Below, piece by piece: positions 23,876 to 35,835 of a stretch of 45,279 nt of DNA (its first letter is position 1; every line of letters starts with the position of its first letter). A program made the translations under genes and the position numbers. Under the pieces are notes generated by a model. It saw only the letters and a list, made by a program, of their open reading frames with translations, made no database searches and had not been told where the DNA came from. This stretch comes from Patescibacteria group bacterium (GTDB taxonomy: Bacteria; Patescibacteriota; Patescibacteriia; Patescibacteriales; BM507). The stretch is from the NCBI GenBank assembly GCA_027858235.1, contig JAQIDC010000031.1:1-45279 (forward strand). The letters run 5' to 3'.

Positions 23876-26026
23876 TTACTCAAACTCATTAATCTTTTGC
23901 ATCAACTCAAGATTCCCAGGATTTAAGTCTTGAGTTTTTTTATAGTAGAGAAAAGCTGATTCCTTATCCCCCATCCTGTCATAAGTGATAGCAAGACTGT
24001 ATAGGGCATTCGAATTATTTGAATCAAACAATAATGATTTTTGGAAATTTTCAATTGCAAGTCTATCATTATTCATATTAAAATATGCTCTTCCTAATTC
24101 AAAATAAATTTTAGAATTACTAAACTCATCTTTTTTAAGTTTTTCTAGAAGGTCTATTGCTTCCCTGTTGTTATTGTTAACTATCATAACTTTTGCGAGA
24201 CCAAGGCTAGCATCGCTATAATCACTCTTCAGAGAGTGAGCAATATTAAAATATTTTAAAGCATTCTCGTTGCACCCCAGGGCACCTTCTCTTGCTTCGC
24301 AATTCACCTTGTCACCTTGAAGTAAATATAGCTTTCCAATCTCTGTGGCAAGGACAGGATTTGTAGGCTCAAGCGAGAATGCTTTTACAAGCGGTCCTAT
24401 GGCAAAAACCTCCCCATTCGAAGAATAATTAGCGATGTCTCGATAAATGATACCCAATGTTTCGTATGAGATAACAGAATTAGGATTAATGGCGATAGCT
24501 TTTTCAGCCCACTTTTTCGCCTCGTCCACATCTCTCGCTATTGCTCCGTAATCTTTATTTGCATTTTTTAACTCAAGCTTTGCTCTTTCTAAATAAATTT
24601 TGGAAAGAGTAATGGGATATTCCTCAAAACTAGGATTAAAATATATTGCCTTCTGGATTGATTCTTCATTAATATTTTTTGAATAAACATCAGCAATCAA
24701 AAATTTGACGCTAAAAGCAATAATCAAAAACCACATAAAAACTGCTAAATAAAATAGTATTTGAAAAATATTATTAGTATTTCGTATAAGAAACCCACTG
24801 TTCTTGTAGTAACCTGAACTTAAAACATTATTTAAGAAAAGGGCCAGAAAAAACCAGAACAAAAGAAAACTCAAGAATGAGAAAATAGTTAAGAATGGCA
24901 AAAATACAACGAAGACAAAAGCGCCTAGACTGGAAATAAATTGATAATCATTGTCTTTCTTTTTATATAACACTGCAGATTTATATGAAATATATAGCAA
25001 GAATGCAAGAAAAAGAATAAAACTGACACTAGCCAAAAAACCGACAGTCGGTGGAAGATTGCAAACAAATGAATGAGAGTTTTTGAATCGTAGTTGCCAA
25101 TTGTCTTCATAATTTAGCTCATAAGGTCTATGGAGAGATAAATAATCAGAGTAAGAACCAAGGCCCACCCCAAACAAAAAATCAGTTTTTATTGAAGATA
25201 AAACAATTTTAAAAGAAGCACTTCTATTTAAGTTTTCCTCTCCTATTTTATAAACATTTTCTGAGCCGATTGAAAGGATAATTCCAAAAAAGAAGACGAT
25301 AACAATCAGCAGTGAAAATCTTTTCCTAAAAGAACTAAGAAGAATTTTTTTATCAATCAACATTCCTTGAATTAAAAAAGCAATTGCGAAAATAAAAAAT
25401 AAAGGTTTATGAAAAACGATGGTTATTAAGAAAAAAAGAAGTAGAAGAAAATACTTAACAAATTTATTCTGAGACTTTGAGAAAAAATTTCCAAAGAAAA
25501 GCGGAGCAAAAAGTAATATATTTAGAGAGGCAATAATAATCAAATCTTCAGTTGTGAATTTAAAAAAATTAAAAGCCGGAATAAAGGAAGTAACTATTTT
25601 GTATACAAACAATCCTATACTCGAATAAAGAAATACTTTCAAAAACTTATCTTTTAAAGAAAACAAATCTTTTGCTCGAGCTAATAAAAGAAACAAGACG
25701 ACTGAGAAAAAAATAGTTAAAAATGAGAAAAGATGATTATTGAAATCTCCAAAAAATGCTGAGAATTTATTTTGAGAAAGCATGCTAGAAAAAAAGGACA
25801 ATAGGACAAATAATACTATTAATTTTTCATATGTGTAGAATTTGAAATTATCTTTCAATGGATATTTTTTAAAATAAATTAACAAAAGAGTTAATGCTGG
25901 AAAAAATAAAACTAAAACAAAAAATTTAAAGAATTCGCTTCCAAAAGAAAACAATAAAAAAAACAAGGGAATCATATATAAAACCCCCTTCTTTAAAATA
26001 TTTTCAATATTTATTTTAGTGCTCAT
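23876..26026 (-). CDS. O-antigen ligase-like membrane protein with TPR domain
   Basis: A 716-residue protein. About a dozen membrane helices fill residues 10-435. In the large extracytoplasmic loop, FLFGVGLGSYSDYLSLHRPY and FKNSHSFVCNLPPTVGFLA match the Wzy_C/O-antigen-ligase pattern. The remainder (about 465-716) is a set of TPR repeats, for example SKIYFELGRAYFNMNNDRLA and NALYSLAITYDRMGDKESA. Relatives join or polymerise surface glycans on an acceptor; in Patescibacteria they are also suspected to glycosylate surface proteins. It follows the AI-2E gene by three bases. Confidence 0.85.
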   Translation of the reverse strand: MSTKINIENILKKGVLYMIPLFFLLFSFGSEFFKFFVLVLFFPALTLLLIYFKKYPLKDNFKFYTYEKLIVLFVLLSFFSSMLSQNKFSAFFGDFNNHLFSFLTIFFSVVLFLLLARAKDLFSLKDKFLKVFLYSSIGLFVYKIVTSFIPAFNFFKFTTEDLIIIASLNILLFAPLFFGNFFSKSQNKFVKYFLLLLFFLITIVFHKPLFFIFAIAFLIQGMLIDKKILLSSFRKRFSLLIVIVFFFGIILSIGSENVYKIGEENLNRSASFKIVLSSIKTDFLFGVGLGSYSDYLSLHRPYELNYEDNWQLRFKNSHSFVCNLPPTVGFLASVSFILFLAFLLYISYKSAVLYKKKDNDYQFISSLGAFVFVVFLPFLTIFSFLSFLLFWFFLALFLNNVLSSGYYKNSGFLIRNTNNIFQILFYLAVFMWFLIIAFSVKFLIADVYSKNINEESIQKAIYFNPSFEEYPITLSKIYLERAKLELKNANKDYGAIARDVDEAKKWAEKAIAINPNSVISYETLGIIYRDIANYSSNGEVFAIGPLVKAFSLEPTNPVLATEIGKLYLLQGDKVNCEAREGALGCNENALKYFNIAHSLKSDYSDASLGLAKVMIVNNNNREAIDLLEKLKKDEFSNSKIYFELGRAYFNMNNDRLAIENFQKSLLFDSNNSNALYSLAITYDRMGDKESAFLYYKKTQDLNPGNLELMQKINEFE

Positions 26027-26029
26027 ATT

Positions 26030-27073
26030 TTACTCACTTTTAAAAGCCTTTTTATCGATAATGTCCTTTATGAACACATTTATTGCAGTTGCGACCGGAA
26101 TAGACAGAACCATCCCTATAACACCAGCCAACTTAAAGCCAATCATTAAAACAGCCAAGGTTACTATTGGATTTAGCCCAACAACTTTTTGCATAAGTTT
26201 TGGAACTATAATATTGTTTTCTACTAACTGAATAATATAATACAAGATTCCAACGAAAGCCATGAAGATAGCTCCTCCTTGGGTGAATGCAAGGAACATA
26301 GCTGGAATTGCTGCTATCATTGGTCCTAAATATGGAATAAACTCTGTTAAGCCTGCAATTATAGCCAAAACAAGGGCATACTCGACCCCCAGAATACTAA
26401 GCCCAATATAGGTTAAAGTAAAGATTAATAAAGATAGTATAATCTGACCTCGCAACCAAAGACCTATTTTCTTTTGCATTCTTGAAATAAGCTGCATCAC
26501 ATAAACTTGATTTTTTGCAGGCGCAATTGACCAAATAACCTTTTTGACAGCGTCTTCCTCTACGACCATATAAAAAGTAACAACTATAACCAAAAAGAAA
26601 GTAAATATACCACCAAAAACATCAATAGCGCCTGTGATGATATTTTCAGCAGCTTTCGCAAACCCAGGGAAACTATTCTTACTACTCAAAATGTTTTCAA
26701 GGGGATTTGCTCCTAAAGAATATTCTTTAAGTAAGGTAAACCCGGAGGAGAGTTTTTCAGATATTTGTGGGTAATGGGAAGTAAGTTCTGTTATTTGAGA
26801 TGTAATCGGTGGAATAACGAGCAAAATAACTGAACCCACTATTCCAAACAATAAAAGATAAATAGTAATAATACCAACTCCACGTGGTATTTTTCTGTCT
26901 TGCATCCAATCAACCCAAGGGTCAAGTGCTGAAGCCAAAATCAATGATATAAACAAAACAGCCAAAATATCACGAACCACATATAAAACAAAAAACAAAA
27001 GAAGAGCAACTAAAATCTTCACGATAGTTAAAAAGGAAATATTAAAGTATTGGCTTTTCTTTTCATTTTCCAT
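26030..27073 (-). CDS. AI-2E family transporter-like membrane protein
   Basis: A 347-residue protein of the AI-2E/TqsA/PerM family with about eight membrane segments. An early block is LILASALDPWVDWMQDRKIP. The family core near residues 235-320 has GLTEFIPYLGPMIAAIPAMF and VENNIIVPKLMQKVVGLNP. Members have been linked to export of signals, sodium or other small solutes, so the substrate is open. It is upstream of and tightly spaced with the O-antigen-ligase gene, forming a two-gene unit. Confidence 0.9.
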   Translation of the reverse strand: MENEKKSQYFNISFLTIVKILVALLLFFVLYVVRDILAVLFISLILASALDPWVDWMQDRKIPRGVGIITIYLLLFGIVGSVILLVIPPITSQITELTSHYPQISEKLSSGFTLLKEYSLGANPLENILSSKNSFPGFAKAAENIITGAIDVFGGIFTFFLVIVVTFYMVVEEDAVKKVIWSIAPAKNQVYVMQLISRMQKKIGLWLRGQIILSLLIFTLTYIGLSILGVEYALVLAIIAGLTEFIPYLGPMIAAIPAMFLAFTQGGAIFMAFVGILYYIIQLVENNIIVPKLMQKVVGLNPIVTLAVLMIGFKLAGVIGMVLSIPVATAINVFIKDIIDKKAFKSE

Positions 27074-27130
27074 ATTTATTGTTTATTTTTATATTTCAAT
27101 TATACAATATTTTAAGACAATCAACAACGA

Positions 27131-27159
27131 TTGACAAAATGATAATTTAATGATATATT
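27131..27159 (+). promoter_or_regulatory. Strong promoter of the 134-residue gene
   Basis: TTGACA (27131-27136), 17 bases, TATATT (27154-27159). The leader to the ATG at 27297 would be about 130 bases and includes a perfect 7-bp hairpin (TCTATGA/TCATAGA near 27225-27242). Confidence 0.7.
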
Positions 27160-27296
27160 ATGATGTTCTTTGAAAAACTTTATTATTTAGTTTTCTTGGT
27201 CCAACAACTTTTGGACATATAAATCTATGAATTTTCATAGAAAATCTGTTATTTATATATAAAGAATATATAATTACAAAAAAAAGGAGAAACATC

Positions 27297-27701
27297 ATGA
27301 AGAAAAACGTAAAAAGGTTAGCTTTTGCAGGATTAGTTTTACTAACTCTTTCCTTTGTTTGTTTTGCTTTCATTCTTGAACTAAATAAATTTGGAAATAA
27401 TGTTGGGTTATTGGTAATAGCAGTTCTATTTGCATTATCGATTATTTTTTTCAGCATTTCAAGTAATCTTCACGGAAAGGGAAACTATCTTATTTTTAAT
27501 GACCTGGAACCAGGAGTACGGCACGTACTGGTCAAACAAATTTCAGGAAAGGATGACGTAAAATTTTCCCTTATTAGTTTCCCTGAATCAAATACTCACC
27601 TAACATTCTATGATGATGAAAGATTATCATTCCTAGAAAACGGCGACGAATTTATCAGGCCACTAGATAAAAAAAACATTATTTGCAAAATTGCTTCCTA
27701 A
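27297..27701 (+). CDS. Small membrane protein, unknown
   Basis: A 134-residue protein with two membrane helices (about residues 8-28 and 36-58) and a soluble C-terminal domain of about 75 residues. That domain has a beta-rich pattern (GNYLIFNDLEPGVRHVLVKQ). AAAAAGGAGAAA precedes the ATG by a few bases. It has its own promoter, a long leader and a terminator, so it is a single-gene unit convergent with groEL. No family is recognised. Confidence 0.7.
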   Translation: MKKNVKRLAFAGLVLLTLSFVCFAFILELNKFGNNVGLLVIAVLFALSIIFFSISSNLHGKGNYLIFNDLEPGVRHVLVKQISGKDDVKFSLISFPESNTHLTFYDDERLSFLENGDEFIRPLDKKNIICKIAS

Positions 27702-27706
27702 AAACA

Positions 27707-27742
27707 AAAAGGCGAGGTCTACAACAGACCCGCCTTTTTTCA
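27707..27742. terminator. Shared terminator of the 134-residue gene and groEL
   Basis: GGCGAGGTCT pairs with AGACCCGCC (one bulged A), flanked by A and T runs, so it works in both directions between convergent genes. Confidence 0.85.
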
Positions 27743-27782
27743 TATCTAAAATATATTTTCTACCTGTGGTGAGCCTGTCGAA

Positions 27783-29576
<1,794 letters not shown>

Positions 29577-29867
29577 TTAATTTATTATTGCGACGATATC
29601 GTTTTCTTTAATTACCAAATATTCTTCTCCTTCTACTGTAATTTCATCTGGAGAATATTTTTTGAAAACAACGTTGTCTCCTACTTTAACGCTCATTTTC
29701 TTTTTTTGACCATTCTCAAAAAAAAGACCATCCCCTACAGCTAGTACTTTGCCGTGAACTGGTTTTTCCTGCTCAGCGTTTCCTGGTAAAACTATACCGG
29801 ATTTAGTCATTTCTTCTTGTGCATCTGGCTTAACAATAACATTGTCATGTAGCGGTTTCAAGTTCAT
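29577..29867 (-). CDS. groES: Co-chaperonin GroES
   Basis: A 96-residue co-chaperonin capping GroEL. The start LKPLHDNVIVKPDAQEE, the mobile-loop region TKSGIVLPGNAEQEKPVHGK and the GDNVVFKKYSPDEI block are typical. It is the first gene of the groESL operon, under a sigma-70-like promoter with a CIRCE operator just downstream, so it is probably heat-regulated by HrcA. No hrcA gene lies in the window. Confidence 0.97.
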   Translation of the reverse strand: MNLKPLHDNVIVKPDAQEEMTKSGIVLPGNAEQEKPVHGKVLAVGDGLFFENGQKKKMSVKVGDNVVFKKYSPDEITVEGEEYLVIKENDIVAIIN

Positions 29868-29915
29868 AGGTATAACACAAATGCTTTAACATTTGATAAT
29901 TAATTAATAATAATT

Positions 29916-29942
29916 TTAGCACTCTCTAGCTTCAAGTGCTAA
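29916..29942. promoter_or_regulatory. CIRCE operator (HrcA-binding)
   Basis: TTAGCACTC, nine bases, AAGTGCTAA. This is the CIRCE consensus with one mismatch in the right arm. It lies immediately downstream of the predicted groES transcription start. Confidence 0.92.
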
Positions 29943-29951
29943 CTCTATAGT

Positions 29952-29979
29952 ATTTTATCACTTTCTATCTTTGTGTCAA
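29952..29979 (-). promoter_or_regulatory. groESL promoter
   Basis: On the minus strand TTGACA (29979-29974), 16 bases, TAAAAT (29957-29952). Initiation near 29945 places CIRCE at the very start of the transcript. Confidence 0.75.
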
Positions 29980-29996
29980 GAAAAAAAATTACTAAA

Positions 29997-30138
29997 TATA
30001 TAAAATAAAGTCGTACATACCTGCCCAAAATGCCATGAACGAATTGTATTAAATCAAAATTTTTATAAAGATAATTTCTCTTTATAAAGAAGCTGAATAA
30101 AAATAGAGGCAGGCGGGTGTACGACTTTATTTTATATA
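29997..30138. mobile_element. MITE-like palindromic element
   Basis: A 142-bp element with perfect 21-bp terminal inverted repeats (29997-30017 and 30118-30138, core AATAAAGTCGTACA). Just inside are related CTGCC/GGCAG stretches, and an inner 9-bp hairpin (TTTATAAAG/CTTTATAAA) lies near 30062-30089. It has no coding capacity. It sits between the end of the NhaD-like gene and the groESL promoter and may also act as a transcription terminator. Confidence 0.7.
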
Positions 30139-30157
30139 TATTTTTTTGAATTATATA

Positions 30158-31489
30158 CTACAAATATCTCATCCAAACATAGACAGTAGATATTAATATT
30201 GAAATAAACATTATAAGTAGCCCCATTTTCATAAAGTCCATGAAACCAATTTTGTATCCTGACTTTTCAGCCATTCCGGCTACCACCAGATTGGCGCTAG
30301 CTCCAACCAAAGTTCCATTTCCACCAAGGCAAGCACCAAGTGCTAGAGACCACCAAATAGTATTGATTTGTGCTGTCTCAGTAAAGGTAGTAACATGCAT
30401 TTCTTGAACTAGCGGAATCATTGTTGCAACGAATGGAATATTATCAACAAAAGCTGAGAATATTGCCCCTCCCCACAACATTGCCATAGCGGTTATAGCC
30501 AGACTTCCATTGGTTACTTCGATTAGCTTATCAGCAGCCCATCCAATAACGCCGACATGTTCAAGTCCACCAATTATTACAAAAAGTCCTATAAAGAAAA
30601 ATATTGTTATCCATTCTACTTCATGCAAGGCTTTTTCTGGGTTTTTATTGTCTAGAAGCAAGAGCAAGCCTGCGCCCATAATAGCAATTGTAGCCCCTTC
30701 CATATGTAACCATCCGTGTAGAAAGAAACCAATCACCACTAAAGCTAAAACGAATAATGATTTTTTAAGTAAAACTACATCTTGGATACCATCTCTTTCA
30801 TTTAATTTCATAATCTTGTCCATATTCTCTTGGCTGGTTTGTATTTGTTTCTTATAGAAAAATTTTATTACGGGGATCATAACTATAAAAATAATTATAG
30901 AAACGGGGGCTAGATTTAAAGCAAAATCAAGAAATGATAGATTTGCAGCAGAACCAATCAAAATATTTGGTGGGTCGCCAATAAGCGTTGCGGTCCCTCC
31001 GATATTACTCATAAATATTTCTACAAACAGAAAAGGAATTGGGTTTACTCTAAGATGGTCAGCAATAACCAATGTCATTGGAACCATTAACATAACTGTT
31101 GTTACATTATCAAGAAGAGCAGAAAAAACAGCTGTTATTATTGCAAACATTAACATTATCTTCCAAGGGTTTCCTTTAGCTAATTTTGCTGATTTAATTG
31201 CAACATATTGAAAAAGGCCTGTATCTTTCGTAATCCCAACAATAATCATCATTCCGATAAGCAAGCCGATTGTATTAAAATCAACTGCTCCAATAGCGGA
31301 GTCCTGACTATAAAAATCCATAAATATTCCAACAATTATCATCAGAGCTCCTCCAAAAATTGCAACAATTGTTCTATGAATTTTTTCTGAAATTATAGCA
31401 CCATAACTGGCTAAAAATATTAGTAAAGCAGCTGTAACTGCTCCACTGGTTATATGACTTGCGGCGACGCCGACTAATTCTTCATGCAT
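30158..31489 (-). CDS. NhaD/ArsB-type ion transporter
   Basis: A 443-residue membrane protein of the ion transporter superfamily (NhaD, ArsB, CitM). It has about 11-12 helices. Family blocks are AVFSALLDNVTTVMLMVPMT, SNIGGTATLIGDPPNILIG and the matching second-half SAFVDNIPFVATMIPL and GACLGGNGTLVGASANLV, which show the inverted-repeat fold. A Na+/H+ antiporter role is plausible next to a CBS-domain gene and near the ATP synthase operon, but the substrate cannot be read from the sequence. It begins 79 bases after the CBS gene, with a terminator-like hairpin between. Confidence 0.88.
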   Translation of the reverse strand: MHEELVGVAASHITSGAVTAALLIFLASYGAIISEKIHRTIVAIFGGALMIIVGIFMDFYSQDSAIGAVDFNTIGLLIGMMIIVGITKDTGLFQYVAIKSAKLAKGNPWKIMLMFAIITAVFSALLDNVTTVMLMVPMTLVIADHLRVNPIPFLFVEIFMSNIGGTATLIGDPPNILIGSAANLSFLDFALNLAPVSIIIFIVMIPVIKFFYKKQIQTSQENMDKIMKLNERDGIQDVVLLKKSLFVLALVVIGFFLHGWLHMEGATIAIMGAGLLLLLDNKNPEKALHEVEWITIFFFIGLFVIIGGLEHVGVIGWAADKLIEVTNGSLAITAMAMLWGGAIFSAFVDNIPFVATMIPLVQEMHVTTFTETAQINTIWWSLALGACLGGNGTLVGASANLVVAGMAEKSGYKIGFMDFMKMGLLIMFISILISTVYVWMRYL

Positions 31490-31504
31490 ACTAATTATCC
31501 AAAA

Positions 31505-31529
31505 AAAATAAAAAACTAAACTTTAGTTT
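31505..31529 (-). terminator. Weak terminator after the CBS gene
   Basis: AAACTAAA at 31513-31520 pairs with TTTAGTTT at 31522-31529, followed on the minus strand by a T run. The AT-only stem is probably leaky, so some transcription may continue into the transporter gene. Confidence 0.5.
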
Positions 31530-31568
31530 CTTATTTAAATGTTTATTATTTTTATATTAAAAAAATTA

Positions 31569-32054
31569 TTATTTATTACCACCGTTCCTTGCATCAATCT
31601 GATCTTTTTCAAACAATGCGTTGTATAAAGCATTTTTTATACATGTCCTTGTTATTACACCAACCATAGCGCCATCATCGCTAATAACTGGAAGGATTCT
31701 TCTTGTCCCTTTAGTGGCATATGAAGCTGCCTCAATCATAGCGTCATTTATGCTCAAAGCATGAAAATCTTTGTGCATTATAGCTTCAATCTTATTGTCT
31801 TTCATTTTCTCGGCGTATTTGTTGAATGTTCCCTCTGCTCCAAAATTTGAAAAAATTGGATCATCTTGCAAATACGGAGGAACCACTTCTTTTACTAAAG
31901 TGTACGAAGACAATGTTCCTATTGGATGATTATTTTCATCGATAACGATGAGACTGTTTGTTTTTTTCTCAACCATTAATTTTACTGCTTCAAGAATTGT
32001 CATATCCTTTTTAGCTGTGCAATATTCGGTTATCATGTAATCCTTTACCCACAT
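31569..32054 (-). CDS. CBS-domain pair protein
   Basis: A 161-residue protein made of two CBS motifs (about residues 5-60 and 88-150). The first includes TILEAVKLMVEKKTNSLIVI followed by GTLSSYTLVKEV; the second includes HALSINDAMIEAASYATKGT followed by GVITRTCI. Such Bateman modules bind adenine nucleotides and regulate enzymes or transporters. The gene lies upstream of the NhaD/ArsB-type transporter on the same strand, so it may sense energy charge for that transporter. This is an inference from position. Confidence 0.85.
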   Translation of the reverse strand: MWVKDYMITEYCTAKKDMTILEAVKLMVEKKTNSLIVIDENNHPIGTLSSYTLVKEVVPPYLQDDPIFSNFGAEGTFNKYAEKMKDNKIEAIMHKDFHALSINDAMIEAASYATKGTRRILPVISDDGAMVGVITRTCIKNALYNALFEKDQIDARNGGNK

Positions 32055-32118
32055 AATTTGTTAAAATAAATTATTTAATCTATGTCAATTGTAATACTAT
32101 TTAATACTTTGTCAATAC

Positions 32119-32148
32119 AAAAAAAAGTTACCTTAAAAGAAAGGTAAC
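32119..32148 (-). terminator. Terminator of the 57-residue membrane gene
   Basis: GTTACCTT (32127-32134) pairs with AAGGTAAC (32141-32148), followed on the minus strand by eight T residues. Confidence 0.88.
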
Positions 32149-32173
32149 AATTAAAGAAAGGATTTAAAAAAAA

Positions 32174-32347
32174 TCATGGTGAATCTTCGTAAGTTTTTTC
32201 TTTCACAACTTTGAAGTGAACGTATAGTGAGATAGTTGTGCTTAAAACGTAAATAAGGAAAAGAAGAGCGGGACTACAGGTAAACTGTAATGAAAAAAGA
32301 ATTGTAATCAATAACGGAATACCTAGCGAAATATAAAATACAAACAT
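32174..32347 (-). CDS. Small two-helix membrane protein
   Basis: A 57-residue protein (start MFVFYISLGIPLLITILFSL, end KTYEDSP) with two hydrophobic segments (about residues 3-21 and 27-44) and a charged tail. AAAGGAGA precedes the ATG by a few bases, and a strong terminator follows the TGA stop. It sits between the ATP synthase operon and the CBS gene as a separate unit. The family is unknown. Confidence 0.65.
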   Translation of the reverse strand: MFVFYISLGIPLLITILFSLQFTCSPALLFLIYVLSTTISLYVHFKVVKEKTYEDSP

Positions 32348-32483
32348 TTTGTCTCCTTTCTTTTATTATGATTTAATGAGCTGTTAATAATTATATTTTA
32401 TCAAAATTTCATTATTTTGTAAATAAAAATAACCAATCTTTAAATCGGTTATTTTTGTATATAGACTGAATTTTAAATATATA

Positions 32484-32912
32484 TTAGTTTCCTTTTAATT
32501 TTCTCCATCTCTTGGCTGCTTTCGATCTTGCTAATTCTTTTGCCATCTTAGCATTAATACTTGCAAATCTCTCTCTGTCAAAAGACCTAATATCTTTTTT
32601 GGCCTCTTCGGCTCTCGTTCTTGCTTCTTCAATTCTTGTTTCATCTAGTTCTTCAGCTCGTTCTGCTGTGTCAGCCAAAATAACAACTTTATCTGAAAGG
32701 ACCTCAATAAAACCACCGGAAACACTCATTACACTATTTTCCCCTTTTTCATTCTTTGTTTCAATAACACCAGCCTGTAGTGACGCTACTATTGGAATAT
32801 GGCCAGGTAGAACTGTTATCTCTCCTGCTTTTGTCGGTGCAACAATTTGCTGGACCATTTCCTGCATGACCATTCTTTCTGGGGTTACTATTTCAAATTT
32901 TATTAATTTCAT
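32484..32912 (-). CDS. atpC: ATP synthase epsilon subunit
   Basis: A 142-residue subunit of the F1 stalk that couples and restrains rotation. The N-terminal beta-sandwich has FEIVTPERMV, GEITVLPGHIPIV and SGGFIEV; the C-terminal helical hairpin (about 85-142) is rich in Ala, Arg and Glu. Last gene of the atp operon. It follows atpD after about 100 bases that contain AT-rich repeats (AATTATGAATTATGAATT type). No SD is seen. Confidence 0.95.
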   Translation of the reverse strand: MKLIKFEIVTPERMVMQEMVQQIVAPTKAGEITVLPGHIPIVASLQAGVIETKNEKGENSVMSVSGGFIEVLSDKVVILADTAERAEELDETRIEEARTRAEEAKKDIRSFDRERFASINAKMAKELARSKAAKRWRKLKGN

Positions 32913-33013
32913 AAGTTTTAGAATTATGAATCAAGAATTATGAATTATGAATTATTTTATTAACAAGAAAACAATTTTTCTTGTTTGTGATTCATTATTC
33001 ATGCTTCATGATT

Positions 33014-34456
<1,443 letters not shown>

Positions 34457-34603
34457 TCAATTATTCATTCTTCAATAATTAAATCTTTAAAACTAGAGAT
34501 TTACCGAGTGAAATCATTTTTCTATTTCACATAGTCGACAATTATTTATTGTTATGTTAATTATTGATAATCGTTTTGTTCATTCTAATCCATGGGATAA
34601 TTT

Positions 34604-34699
34604 ATGTTGATATTCATTGGAACTATTGCAATATTCGCAATTGGATGGATTTGCTATTCACTGCATATTTTTTGCGAAGACTTGAAACATTATTACTAA
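34604..34699 (+). CDS. 31-residue membrane peptide, antisense to the atp operon
   Basis: A short frame (start MLIFIGTIAIFAIGWICYSL, end CEDLKHYY) forming one membrane helix and a short charged tail. A weak GGGA lies about six bases before the ATG. A strong plus-strand terminator follows 17 bases after the stop. It lies in the gap between atpG and atpD and points against the operon. It may be a mini-gene, part of a regulatory RNA, or a toxin-like peptide; nothing decides between these. Confidence 0.4.
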   Translation: MLIFIGTIAIFAIGWICYSLHIFCEDLKHYY

Positions 34700-34716
34700 A
34701 TGTTTCCTCCATAATC

Positions 34717-34743
34717 GCCACCAGAAACTTGGTGGCTTTTTTA
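34717..34743 (+). terminator. Plus-strand terminator inside the atp operon
   Basis: GCCACCA (34717-34723) pairs with TGGTGGC (34730-34736), followed by T residues on the plus strand only. It therefore ends a plus-strand transcript and not the atp mRNA. Confidence 0.85.
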
Positions 34744-34759
34744 TTTAAAGAACATTTTT

Positions 34760-35719
34760 CTAACCCTGTAAAGAATTCGCTCCAGCTGATATTTCTGCTA
34801 TTTCATTCGTAATCTTTTCTTGTCTTGCTTTATTGTAACTCAAAGTCAACTCATCAATCATATCTGAGGCCGCATCAGTTGCTTGGTGCATTGCGGTCAT
34901 TCGAGCGGAATGTTCAGAAGCGTTTGATTCAAGTAATGCTTGAAACAACTGAACCTCGATCAATCTTGGTATCATTTCATCTAACACTTCCATAGGACTT
35001 GGTTCAAAAGTATAATCAAGCGCATACTTTTCACTACTTAAATGTTGTTCTGATTTCTCCCCAATCATTTCTTTCGTTGTTCCAACTCTCGTGTCGCTTC
35101 CTACTACACCCAAGTATTCATCCTCAGCACTAATATCAACTGGCAATAACTGTTTTACTCTTGGAATTTGTGTTGCAGCGTTTACATAATCAGTATATGC
35201 AACCATTACCTTATCATATTTGCCAGAAACATAATCATCGATGGCTAACTTTGCAATATCATAAATATCTTTTATCTCAGTGATAATATCTTCTTTTGGA
35301 AATTCTGCTACAACATCGTATCCGTAATATTTATTGGCTCCGATTCCCTTTTTACCAATTGTAACAAACTCAACTGCTTTACCATCCCAATGATGTTTTT
35401 TAATTGATTCGTGAGCCTTTGTTATAATATTTGTATTAAAACCAGCACAAAGACCTCTATTTGATGTTACAAGAATCATGCCTACTTTTTTAATTTCATC
35501 TCTCTTGGCAAGCATCTTATGAGCAGCAGCACTACCATTGGCAGCTTTTGAAATATGCAAAACAGTCTCCCAACTCAAGTTGGCATAAGTTCTAGTTTTC
35601 AATACTGATTCAATAGCCTTTCTCATCTTTGCAGCCGCAACCATTTCCATTGCCTTTGTGACTTTTTTGGTATTCTTAACTGATTTTATTCTACGTTGTA
35701 TGTCTTTTATGGAAGCCAT
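34760..35719 (-). CDS. atpG: ATP synthase gamma subunit
   Basis: A 319-residue central stalk subunit. The N-terminus is SIKDIQRRIKSVKNTKKVTK; LVTSNRGLCAGFNTNI is the conserved beta region; the C-terminal helix has ASEHSARMTAMHQATDAASD. It is about 30 residues longer than common forms because of an insert near residues 200-225 (GSDTRVGTTKEMIGEKSEQH). It lies between atpA and the plus-strand mini-unit. Confidence 0.95.
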   Translation of the reverse strand: MASIKDIQRRIKSVKNTKKVTKAMEMVAAAKMRKAIESVLKTRTYANLSWETVLHISKAANGSAAAHKMLAKRDEIKKVGMILVTSNRGLCAGFNTNIITKAHESIKKHHWDGKAVEFVTIGKKGIGANKYYGYDVVAEFPKEDIITEIKDIYDIAKLAIDDYVSGKYDKVMVAYTDYVNAATQIPRVKQLLPVDISAEDEYLGVVGSDTRVGTTKEMIGEKSEQHLSSEKYALDYTFEPSPMEVLDEMIPRLIEVQLFQALLESNASEHSARMTAMHQATDAASDMIDELTLSYNKARQEKITNEIAEISAGANSLQG

Positions 35720-35835
35720 AAATTAATAAACTCTAAATTCTAATATCTAAATTCTAAACTGTTTTGGATTTTTTATTTGGAAATTTGAATTTGTTTAGTA
35801 TTTGATGCTTAGGATTTAGGATTTAATTACTACTA
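35720..35835. repeat. AT-rich repeat spacer between atpG and atpA
   Basis: Contains CTCTAAATTCTAATATC, AAATTTGAATTTG and TTTAGTATTTGATGCTTAGG. These are variants of the units in the groES-groEL gap. No gene is seen. Confidence 0.55.

Noticed and set aside
27165-27296. 130-base leader of the membrane-protein gene as a riboswitch
   Set aside because: Only short AT-rich hairpins are visible and no known aptamer pattern could be recognised.
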